Part shown: in pieces, positions 54,279 to 64,000 of the stretch
Layout: every line of letters begins with the position of its first letter
Numbering within the stretch: position 1 is the stretch's first letter
NCBI GenBank assembly: GCA_907163345.1
Contig: CAJQUN010000015.1
Span: 8,464,886 to 8,528,885, forward strand
Length of the DNA: 64,000 nucleotides
Reading direction: 5' to 3'
From: Haberlea rhodopensis
Taxonomy: Eukaryota > Streptophyta > Magnoliopsida > Lamiales > Gesneriaceae
Notes under the pieces: generated by a model
Seen by the model: only the letters and a program-made list of their open reading frames with translations
Told to the model about the DNA's origin: nothing
Databases searched by the model: none
Translations under genes and position numbers: made by a program

Positions 54279-55747
54279 ATTCTCCCCCACTTATTGAATT
54301 TCGTCCTCGAAATTCCATATTCATAATATGAATCGCATATATCATATGAATCTCTTACAGAAAGCCATAAGCTTTCAACCCTACTAGCAACACTACAAGG
54401 AATAACAACATAGTGGCAAATACGCTTTGCACAAACATGCCTTATAAATGCCACATTATTTGCCGGAACAAAAAAATCAAAAGTAAATCTGCTACATACT
54501 CAACATGTTCAACTAACAGATACTTACCAGACCAACAGTATAAGAAACCAAAAGAAAACATACCGGACTTTGCACTTTGGATTTTACTGCATACTCATGT
54601 TCTCGCATAACAACTTGTTATTATTCGCTTTTGTCCACGTAGCCATATACTCACAACACTCTACACCAGCCGGCATTGATAGTATGTATGCATCGTTGTA
54701 ATACCATCAATAGACAAACATTTCACTAGTATCAGTGAACACTCAAGAAATCATGTCCGGATGTTGGCACATATACATATCCTGTTATACACAACAGTAT
54801 CCATCAAATTGACTTGATCTCATACAACTCATTGTACCGGTGGGTTCCCTTAACCAAGTCACTGCCCACTCCCATTCCTGTTGGATACATACAAATGATC
54901 CCCAATGGAGCATCTGTTTATCTAATATCTAATACATCCGTCCCTCCTTCGAGAACTAGTCCAAATTCTGGTATTACACCTTTTCCATACACATTATGCC
55001 ACACTTTAGAAACACAGTAACACACATACCCGCCTTGTGTATTGTATAACGGTCTAGAATGTTTCCATTCGTCTGTACTCCTGTATAAACTTACGCAGAA
55101 TATCGAGATCAGCAAGATACTCTAAACTAAGTACCTCGGTCCTTGTCACATTCAGATTCTACACATCCAAATGTGCACAGAGCCATCTCTGTTCTAACAT
55201 TTCAAAAAGTTGTATATGTAAATACACAATGTGATATATACAACATATCCATCTATCGTTTGCATACTAATCTCCCACGCCAGACTTCTCCGTCTCGATT
55301 AAACACTGGACATGATACTAGTCCAGAACAAACACTGGACACGAACTTGACCAAACCACAAGAAGCAATCCATATCACACTCATATGTCATCAATGCATA
55401 CTGTCCACCAAAGCCATGTACAATACATATGTCCATATGCTTATATGGTTATCTCACCCAATGACTATGTTCTCATAGTATCTATCCACACCATTTGCGT
55501 GGTTCAATATTCCTTGTACTTACCCCTGTACCGAAAATGTCATTCTTTGTATCAACTGTTCCCTTACAACGATTCATTACTTTCTATTCACTGTTCCCTG
55601 TAATGATCAACATAAAATAGCATGTAGTAGTGGAAACCAACACGTTTTCCACCCGACACGCTTTCTACGCATGTGCAATTCACTTGCTACATGGATTACG
55701 CCAACAAGTCCCACACATCACAGGTACCTGATAACCCATTCCGTTCT
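54279..55747 (-). other. Element H interior, non-coding, cut by J
   Basis: 1.5 kb following the polypurine tract, with TTCGTCCTCGAAATTCC as in other elements here. No gag or pol motif in either strand, so H looks like another LARD. It stops where the J LTR begins. Confidence 0.65.
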
Positions 55748-56722
55748 TGTAAGGACCCCCTTAGCCCTTAACCCCTGATTAGTGTATTAACCACTATGTG
55801 TGGCACATGCTTTCAATAAAAAGTCAATCGGGAAGCTCAGATGATACTTTACCATTGAATGGCAATTACAAACTTTCCTTTAATACTCAATGTCATAAGA
55901 TCATCGGCCTAACAACAATTAGACTCATATGTTCGCCCTTTACCATCCCCTTGGTGCCACTTTTTACATTGTGGGCTTTTATAAAAATTTGGGCAGAGTC
56001 TCCCCATAAATAGAGCTATCCCGAAATAAAAGCACAACACATAACATAATTCCCGGCCAGGGAACACATAATACTCATCAGAATGCAGTAATACAAGTAA
56101 ATTCCCAGCCAAGGAAGACACCACACATATGATAACAAAAGTGGGTTTCAACACCCACATAATACACCAATGTCTCTCATATCATCAGCAATTCTACCCT
56201 TAATTGCATGCAACATAGAATGAAAGAGAGAAAGGCTCATGCCTTTATATACAACCCATATACAAGTATAATCGTGCTCACATGCGAGCATCATGGATAT
56301 GTATATAATCCTCAGGTGTATATAAGTACTCTATACGATACCGTGCTCCTTCAAGCCCTGGTACCACGATCCTGGGAGTAAATCCAATCAACAGCTCGAG
56401 CTCAACTCCAAAGCCATCGATGTGCCTGTTCACCTGCCCCAACAGAGACAGCCCCCAACGGGGTGAGCATACCAATACACAAAATCCCATAATCACAATA
56501 ATGAAATTCATAATTTACAACAAAGGTAAATACTAATGAATTTAAATGATACTCCCTGGATGGCAACCTCATCCGGGATTCCGTGTACTGTCCCTGTTCT
56601 CACAATCATCAAACTCATCAAATCTCAAAAATCAGTAAATCAACACATTGATTAACTCGTCGCATGCCTAATCCTTGAATATCAACAGATAGTGATTGCA
56701 AACTCATTAATCATGCAAAAAT

Positions 56723-56930
56723 AGATATCTCAATATCTAATACTGATTTCACAACCTCGCTATCAATCACAGATAGCTCAAATGCCTAGCATTTATTTTA
56801 CCAATTCTTCATTATACCTAGACATCTCAAATGTCTTATAATGAATACATGATTCTACGAACCTAGACATCTCAAATGTCTTATAATGAATACATGATTC
56901 TACGATCATCCTCAGGCATCTCAAATGCCC
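56723..56930 (-). repeat. Hairpin set of J LTR with constant CTCA(A) loop
   Basis: AGATAT-CTCA-ATATCT (56723-56738), CTATC-AATCACA-GATAG (about 56759-56775), AGACAT-CTCAA-ATGTCT (56820-56836 and 56865-56881) and GGCAT-CTCAA-ATGCC (56915-56929). The two AGACAT copies belong to a 45-bp tandem duplication (56817-56905). The same set is in the 5' LTR, about 63281-63487. Confidence 0.88.
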
Positions 56931-57713
56931 TACAATAGTCATATAAATCCAGTACCCCTTATATCTTGTAAGAGTTATCCTACTCTAGTGTCACGCACGC
57001 TACAAGCGGCGATATCAAGATTTGGTCGTTCCTTGGCTATATCAACATATATATATATAACCATACGCACAATATTCAATGCAATCAAAAATACCTTATG
57101 CATTTCACAATGCTCTATATATATAGTAATGCTCGTACGTCGCACGTACCTTAAATCTCCGAAGTCCGAGCCAAACCTTGCTCGAGTTCCATGCCCCGAG
57201 AAACGATGTGCTAACACGATAAATAATTCACAATTATTTACGAACATGCAACCCATGCTCAAGCACACCCATAACCCTCAAAATATTGTCAACACACGAC
57301 AATTAACCTTTTAAAAAGACCCGGGGCAGGGTACATGCAGGGAGGGAAATAAATGAGACAATATCGAAAATTGTTCAAGAACACCCTACAAATTTTCGAA
57401 CCCTTATCTCACAAATCGAACCCAATTAAACACCATAATTCATCTAAAATGTGAATTAAGCTATCAAAGCAAGAATCAACACCCTTGCCAAAAAACCCCA
57501 AATTTTGGAACCAAACCCTACAAAATTCGAAAATAATTTCGAACCAAAACCACTCAAATTAGCAGTGAATTACATGAGAAGCATGAAAAAGGGGTGAGGA
57601 AGGTTACCCAAACGAAAATCGGAAGTAAATCGGTCGAAATCCGATAAACCCTAGAAATTGGGGATCGACGCTTTCCTGCAAAATTCGTACTCAATACGCG
57701 ACGAAACTCTCAA

Positions 57714-57850
57714 TTGCCGGAGGGGATAGCTGCGCCTCGACGAGACGAAGCCGGTGGCGGGTCGCACGCGCCGAACGGCGGCCGGACGGCGGCGGCGCAC
57801 GGCCTGAAGCAGCGGGGGCTGGGGGCGACGGGAAAAATCGCGTGCGGGGA
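57714..57850 (-). other. GC-rich CpG-dense segment of J LTR
   Basis: About 137 bp far richer in G and C than the AT-rich surroundings, with GGCGGCCGGACGGCGGCGGC near 57778-57797. On the element's strand it lies about 70-200 bp downstream of the TATA box, so it would be early transcribed sequence. An open frame across it has no recognisable product. Confidence 0.7.
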
Positions 57851-57912
57851 GAGAGAGAAGAAAATTGGGGCTGAAATGAAATTAATTCTAAAATCTCGGG
57901 TTCAACTGATAT

Positions 57913-57920
57913 TTATAGCA
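57913..57920 (-). promoter_or_regulatory. Probable TATA box of J LTR
   Basis: Minus-strand TATAAATA in TTTTTGCTATAAATATCAG, the same upstream context as the LARD1 TATA box. Confidence 0.6.
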
Positions 57921-60900
57921 AAAATACCCCGAAATACTAATAGCCCCACAAATACATCATGATTCATTAAAAATCACCTGTTTTCAAAAATTCTCTCTCT
58001 AACTCCAAAACCCCCTACCGGTGCTCACACAAGCACCCGAGATCCCGAGACACATCAAAAACCCAACTCTTAGGGTTTTCACCCAAATGAGAATACAATC
58101 TCAATCTCTGGATCCAACGATCCCAACTACCCAAATAAACGAGCCCAGAAGGCCCAACACCTCAATTAAACTCCAAATCGCCACGTGAAACCACTTTAGG
58201 GATTATTAACACTACGGGATTAACATCTATAATCCCCGGTCATCACAATATCCCCCACTAAAAGAATTTCATCCTCGAAATTAGCACTGGTGTATCACGT
58301 AACACCCAGGCTACACAACAACATGAAGCCATAACCTCGATTCTTGACCATATCAGAATCGTATTAATAAATGCGAGGAATACTTATCTCACATCAAACT
58401 CTGAAACAGAGCGACATACCAAAACCAACATATAACCTAAGAGGTAAAACGTACCTCGATGCGGGTCATCCCAAAAGTCAGTCTCTCATGACTGCAAAAT
58501 AACCTATACTTACGACTGTAGATCGGACAGTCATCCTTAGTTCTAATACAACTAGTAAGAACGCATCCTGAATGACACCTCAACCGTGAGAACGTTGACC
58601 TCGTGTCGAACTCTGGAGTGGAATAGACTCCCGAATCCATCATAACGTCAAAGAGCGTCAGCACAACTCAACGCTAAAAATCCATATCATTCAATGACAT
58701 CTCTATCATGACTCACGATGTCTAACATACCTCGTTACGAGGGAAACACTAGTACACCATGGTGTACACATACCAAACCTGGTTCCCGCTATACAGACCA
58801 CCTCCATCCAAGGAGCAGTTGCACCCTCTGCAACTCGGATCGGGCAACTCACTGCCACAGATTCACACAAAAGACATATCACAAGATGTCCACCTCCGGA
58901 TATCCCAAGAACCACATCCTAGTCATAAATAAACAATCGAGACGCCACAGAGTTTCAATTTGAAAGGACATGCAATAAACCCATTGCATCCTCAACGCTT
59001 GTGTCGTCAGCGACACCCAACAAATCCGAAATTCCTGCCATCCCTTGATAATCCTAGGATTTAACAATCCAAACTTGGGAAGGCTATCGAAAACTCGAAG
59101 GAAAAATACCAACAAGGGAAATACCTTAACCCACACAAGACAATCCCTCCTCAAAGGGAGTCAACTAACTTCACGATTGTTCCTCATAATTATCGTGTCA
59201 TGGAGATTCCCAATCTCAAGGTGTTCCATATCTCTCATCAGAGATTTAACCATCCTAAAATAGCATAACTCTATGCTTGACAGAAAGGAAATCAATAACT
59301 GGCATCCGTATACTCACCAGTATACCTGCCTAAGCACTGACATCGCATGCATACTCAATGCACTTGGCTCGGGTATCTACAACCTACCCCTAAGCCCCAA
59401 ACACAACCGTCAATTCTGAGTCATTCCCTACCCAGTGGAGAACGATAATCGACGATCAACAACACGGTGTGATTCCCAAAATCAACACCACAGTACCAAC
59501 TCACCGAATCTTTCAAAGATTCCCAAATAGGTATAATACTACCTCCTTCCTCACAAGGGAAGTGCCATCGAACTCGAGATCCACAAGTCTCGAACCACCG
59601 TTCGGAAAAACTGGATACAATAACACCCATTGTATCCCAAATACACTGTTTCCCTCAGATCGAGTCAACAACGACTTGATGACTCTCTTGTTGGTACTCC
59701 AACATTGTGAGCTGTCCCAGACAAGTCTCACCAAGATTAAACATAACGTATACACGTTTCAGTGAGGCATGCACAACCTCAACCTCAAATGACATGGTGA
59801 CTACTAGAGTCCACCACAATCCACATCGTATCACCTTACGATTTGCCAAACTTGGTTCCAACGAGCAGTATAACGGCTCTAGCAAGCCCCTCATGGTGCT
59901 GCACACACACGGCAGACAAACCTCTAGGTTCACCTCAAACCTACCAATAAGATGGACGTTTCCGCACTGCATACCATACTGTGGGAAGAAAATCAATAGA
60001 GTAGTGGGTCTTTACCCAACATCCCTCTAATGCCTAAACACCCTGGACACTCCAATGTCCCTATGTACTTAACATAACCTGGTCCTACTCCCTTAGGACC
60101 CCTTCTACACCCTCAAGGGTGGTGTGACCATGTCTACCACATGTCACATCGACAGAAAGCGAGTAATTTCCTCCATGATTACTCCTGTCGTCAAATCACA
60201 TGGCCAAAAGCCATTCCAACGAGCATACCTCAAGGGTATCACCACTCGTAATATGATTACCCCAAACATAAGCTGCGGTACGATCACATGTACAGCGCAT
60301 CCATCCATTCCTCGAGCAACCCGCTCGGTATAAGGGCCACGTCAATCGGTGCCGCACACACCACCTTGTGCTCGGTACTGGCACCCAAGGCATACCACTG
60401 AATACGTATACTCAACGCATCGTTCATCGTAACGATGATGCATGTCTAATAAGACATCTCCTACACCATCGTCATCGTCATCCCGTGACGATACATGTCA
60501 ACTCATGGCATCTAAGACATTGTCAACTAGTGACGATACATGTACATCAGCGTATGTCATCCACTATTATGCTAGTAAAATAGTCATAATAAAACATGTA
60601 TCTCAACGCATGCCAGCTACAATAAAGCAAATAGAATAGCAATATCTCATACCTCATTGCTAACAATATAGCGGCATACCTGTCTCCGTCGCTCAATAAT
60701 AGTGCGTAATCAGCACCCATCGCTCGAAGGCGGCAAAATCCTGTGCTGAGTACATAGCGGCAAAATCCCTCGCTATAGAATCGACTGCATGACACCTCGT
60801 CATATAATAAGTGGCATGAAACCTCGCTATACACCTGAGCATGAATCATCGTCCACATAGTAGCGGAAAGAGGCATCGCTATCAATACACCTGGCGGAAT

Positions 60901-60989
60901 GAACCATCGCCAATCAATATAGCGGAATGAACCATCGCTATAAATACACCTGGCGGAATGAACCATCGCCAATCAATATAGATCGACAC

Positions 60990-61320
60990 AGCGGAATACA
61001 TCACCGTTATCATCCGTGTCCTCATAATGAAATGAATATAAATCGACACAGCGGGACACATCACCGCTATCATCCGTGTCCTCATAATGAAATGAATATA
61101 AATCGACACAGCGGGACACATCACCGCTATCATCCGTGTCCTCATAATGAAATGAATAAAAATCGACACAGCGGGACACATCACCGCTATCATCCGTGTC
61201 CTCATAATGAAATGAATATAAATCGACACAGCGGGACACATCACCGCTATCATCCATGTCCTCATAATGAAATGAATATAAATCGACACAGCGGGACACA
61301 TCACTGCTATCATCTGTGTC
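60990..61320 (-). repeat. 60-bp tandem repeat of J
   Basis: Five copies starting exactly at 61021, 61081, 61141, 61201 and 61261, plus a part copy to the left. Each contains AGCG-GGACACATCAC-CGCT, the same AGCG/CGCT hairpin as in the LARD1 repeat. Copies differ by one to three bases. Confidence 0.95.
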
Positions 61321-62283
61321 ATCACAAAGGAATGAATCATCATCCTAACAAGCGGCATCTCATCCTCGCTTCTTCATACAAGCGGTATCTCATCCTCGCT
61401 TCGTATGGCATCCACGTAAGCAGAATTTTGCTCCTTATGGAAATCCACGTAAGAGGAATTTTTCCTCGCTTCCTATGGAATCCATGTCAGCAGAATTCTT
61501 GCTTCTTATGGAATTGAGTCACTTATCAGTAGTGCATTTCAATGCTTCTTACTACTCCACATAAGCGGAATTTTTCCTCGCTTCATATGGACCTTAGCGT
61601 AAGCATTGAAATCCTCACTAGGATAACCTGGACTCGTGAAATATCAATAGTGCATTTCAATGCTTCTTACTACTACATATAAGCGGAATTCTTCCTCGTT
61701 TCATATGGACCTTAGTGTAAGCATTGAAATCCTCACTTTATATTTCACAATATACATATGCAAAACGATGCGTATCAACATGTATCATATCATAATGCAC
61801 TATCTTATGCATACCTTGATTTACCTTGTGTTAAATGACTAAACACATAATACATGTTGCCCTTGGGATGCCCGTACATATGTATAATCATCATTCCTTT
61901 TTGTACTCCATATTTCCTGTAACCTGCAACCATCAGGGTTAACAGCAATAGCCATATACGCTATGCATCAACATTCAATACATATATGCAACCACTTGCA
62001 TGTCAATACGTATACCAAGACATGTTACCTCGGAAATATCCCTTTTACCTGATTCTCTTACAAAATCAGATTCCTTGGCACGTAACACACGGAGTGCCAG
62101 ACATCACTATTAATGCCATCCTATCGTGTTCCACACGATTCCTGCAACCACAATAGTTAGCAATACCACTTTTCATATCATAATAGCACATAAACAATTT
62201 GTTATGTCATACAACATTAATGCCATCATGCATAAATATGTGCTATCAATAACTTCCTAGGCCCTTAACAGCCCCAATGAGCA

Positions 62284-62301
62284 ACCACTGCTCTGATACC
62301 A
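62284..62301 (-). promoter_or_regulatory. Primer binding site of J
   Basis: TGGTATCAGAGCAGTGGT on the minus strand, 4 nt inside the 5' LTR; identical to C and LARD1. Confidence 0.88.
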
Positions 62302-62305
62302 CTAA

Positions 62306-64000
62306 TGTAAGTACCCCCTTAGCCCTTAACCCCTGATTAGTGTATTAACCACTATGTGTGGCACATGCTTTCAATAAAAAGTCAATCGGGAAGCTCAGAT
62401 GATACTTTACCATTGAATGGCAATTACAAAATTTCCTTTAATACTCAATGTCATAAGATCATCAGCCTAACAACAATTAGACTCATATGTTCGCCCTTTA
62501 CCATCCCCTTGGTGCCACTTTTTACATTGTGGGCTTTTATAAAAATTTGGGCAGAGTCTCCCCATAAATAGAGCTATCCCGAAATAAAAGCACAACACAT
62601 AACATAATTCCCGGCCAGGGAACACATAATACTCATGAGAATGCAGAAATACAAGTAAATTCCCAGCCAGGGAAGACACCACACATATGATAACAAAAGT
62701 GGGTTTCAACACCCACATAATACACCAATGTCTCTCATATCATCAGCAATTCTACCCTTAATTGCATGCAACATAGAATGAAAGTGAGAAAGGCTCATGC
62801 CTTTATATACAACCCATATACAAGTATAATCGTGCTCACATGCGAGTATCATGAATATGTATATAATCCTCAGGTGTATATAAGTACTCTATACGATACC
62901 GTGCTCCTTCAAGCCCTGGTACCACGATCCTGGGAGTAAATCCAATCAACAGCTCGAGCTCAACTCCAAAGCCATCGATGTACCTGTTCACCTGCCCCAA
63001 CAGAGACAGCCCCCAACGGGGTGAGCATACCAATACACAAAATCCCATAATCACAATAATGAAATTCATAATTTACAACAAAGGTAAATACTAATGAATT
63101 TAAATGATACTCCCTGGATGGTAACCTCATCCGGGATTCCGTGTATTGTCCCTGTTCTCACAATCATCAAACTCATCAAATCTCAAAAATCAGTAAATCA
63201 ACACATTGATTAACTCGTCGCATGCCTAATCCTTGAATATCAACAGATAGTGATTGCAAACTCATTAATCATGCAAAAATAGATATCTCAATATCTAATA
63301 CTGATTTCACAACCTCGCTATCAATCACAGATAGCTCAAATGCCTAGCATTTATTTTACCAATTCTTCATTATACCTAGACATCTCAAATGTCTTATAAT
63401 GAATACATGATTCTACGAACCTAGACATCTCAAATGTCTTATAATGAATACATGATTCTACGATCATCCTCAGGCATCTCAAATGCCCTACAATAGTCAT
63501 ATAAATCCAGTACCCCTTATATCTTGTAAGAGTTATCCTACTCTAGTGTCACGCACGCTACAAGCGGCGATATCAAGATTTGGTCGTTCCTTGGCTATAT
63601 CAACATATATATATAACCATACGCACAATATTCAATGCAATCAAAAATACCTTATGCATTTCACAATGCTCTATATATATAGTAATGCTCGTACGTCGCA
63701 CGTACCTTAAATCTCCGAAGTCTGAGCCAAACCTTGCTCGAGTTCCATGCCCCGAGAAACGATGTGCTAACACGATAAATAATTCACAATTATTTACGAA
63801 CATGCAACCCATGCTCAAGCACACCCATAACCCTCAAAATATTGTCAACACACGACAATTAACCTTTTAAAAAGACCCGGGGCAGGGTACATGTAGGGAG
63901 GGAAATAAATGAGACAATATCGAAAATTGTTCAAGAACACCCTACAAATTTTCGAACCCTTATCTCACAAATCGAACCCAATTAAACACCATAATTCATC
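62306..64000 (-). mobile_element. J 5' LTR, partial
   Basis: Starts TGTAAGTACCCCC and follows 55748-57440 almost base for base to the window end, with a GTACGT dyad at 63691-63705. The U3 part lies outside. Confidence 0.9.

Larger units (their letters stand above)
55748..58249 (-). mobile_element. J 3' LTR
   Basis: 2502 bp, TGTAAGGACCCCC...CCGGTCATCACA in window sense, next to a polypurine tract (AGTGGGGGATAT on the minus strand). On its own strand: U3, TATA box (57913-57920), GC-rich segment (57714-57850), GTACGT dyad (57135-57149), hairpin set (56723-56930), CTCACCCCGTTGGGGGCTG block (about 56450-56470), and the TGGGGAGACTCTGCCC block near 55995-56012. No CGATCGATCG array. Confidence 0.9.
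58250..62305 (-). other. J interior, non-coding
   Basis: 4.06 kb. On the element strand it starts with the primer site and leader, then AGCGG/CCTCGCT-type modules (about 61550-61340), the 60-bp repeat (61320-60990), AGCG/CGCT and GGCG/CGCC units (60975-60880), and then sequence without repeats down to the polypurine tract. A GATGCCCGTAC block near 61868 matches F and B2 LTR sequence. No protein motif found. Confidence 0.8.
55748..64000 (-). mobile_element. LARD2 (element J): non-autonomous LTR element, 5' end outside window
   Basis: 3' LTR 55748-58249, interior 58250-62305, primer site 62284-62301 and 5' LTR from 62306 past the window end. The interior lacks retroelement coding motifs and shares leader and repeat units with LARD1 in reverse complement (for example CATACCTGTCTCCGTCGCTC near 60675). 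The visible LTR parts differ at about 14 positions over 1.7 kb, so it is fairly recent. It inserted into element H; the left TSD would be GTTCT (55743-55747). Confidence 0.9.

Noticed and set aside
57714..57962. 82-codon frame over the GC-rich J segment
   Set aside because: GC-rich sequence lacks stops. The frame runs antisense to the element and is not matched by a known domain.
60927..61517. 196-codon frame with a 20-residue repeat (NRHSGTHHRYHPCPHNEMNI-like) and its minus-strand counterpart
   Set aside because: The 60-bp repeat length is a multiple of three, so frames stay open by arithmetic. It lies in the leader of a non-coding LTR element and has no initiation context or family similarity.

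Overview
The window is nuclear DNA of a flowering plant, from a repeat-rich (heterochromatic) region. No host protein-coding gene, tRNA, rRNA or other RNA gene was found. Almost every base belongs to nested LTR retrotransposons. Supporting signs are Ty3/gypsy and Ty1/copia polyproteins, plant-type primer binding sites (initiator-Met tRNA complement), polypurine tracts next to TG...CA LTR ends, and 5-bp target-site duplications (TSDs). Five insertions have both TSD copies in the window: ctccc, gtacg, acatg, caaag and cccat. The species cannot be named from the sequence.

Layout. 1-13245: 3' end of a Tekay/Del-like chromovirus, B1 (+). Its LTR is split by a solo LTR (1012-3158) and by LARD1 (4576-12963), a non-autonomous element with 2.1-kb LTRs and a 4.1-kb interior without coding capacity. 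13246-34980: remnant of another non-coding element, D (-). It carries chromovirus B2 (14852-32799, -), whose protease gene carries the young chromovirus C (20296-29346, -). About 34980-41142: Ty1/copia element (+) without its 5' LTR. It lies in chromovirus E (+; IN C-terminus and 3' LTR to 43456), which lies in an LTR of chromovirus F (-; resumes to 51984). F is also split by G (44429-51230, -), an Athila/Tat-like gag-protease element lacking RT, RNase H and integrase. 51985-52283: Mutator-like transposase relic, the oldest visible layer. 52284-55747: LTR and interior of a non-coding element, H (-). 55748-64000: LARD2/J (-), cut by the window end.

How the parts relate. B1, B2, C and E are closely related autonomous-type chromoviruses (gag, PR, RT, RNase H, IN, chromodomain in one polyprotein), and every copy here is broken. 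LARD1, D, H and J share their LTR ends, primer site and leader features but encode nothing, so they probably depend on such chromoviruses in trans.

Main observation. Five of these LTR families carry an array of perfect palindromes built on CGATCGATCG, usually eight, and the unrelated element G carries an array of a different palindrome (GGCGTAATTACGCC). Start-to-start spacings are about 21, 31, 41 or 50 bp, that is whole numbers of DNA helical turns. Downstream in most of these LTRs follow a GTACGT...ACGTAC dyad and a set of short hairpins whose sequence differs by family but whose stems stay paired. This conserved architecture on non-conserved sequence is the best candidate for an undescribed cis-acting system.
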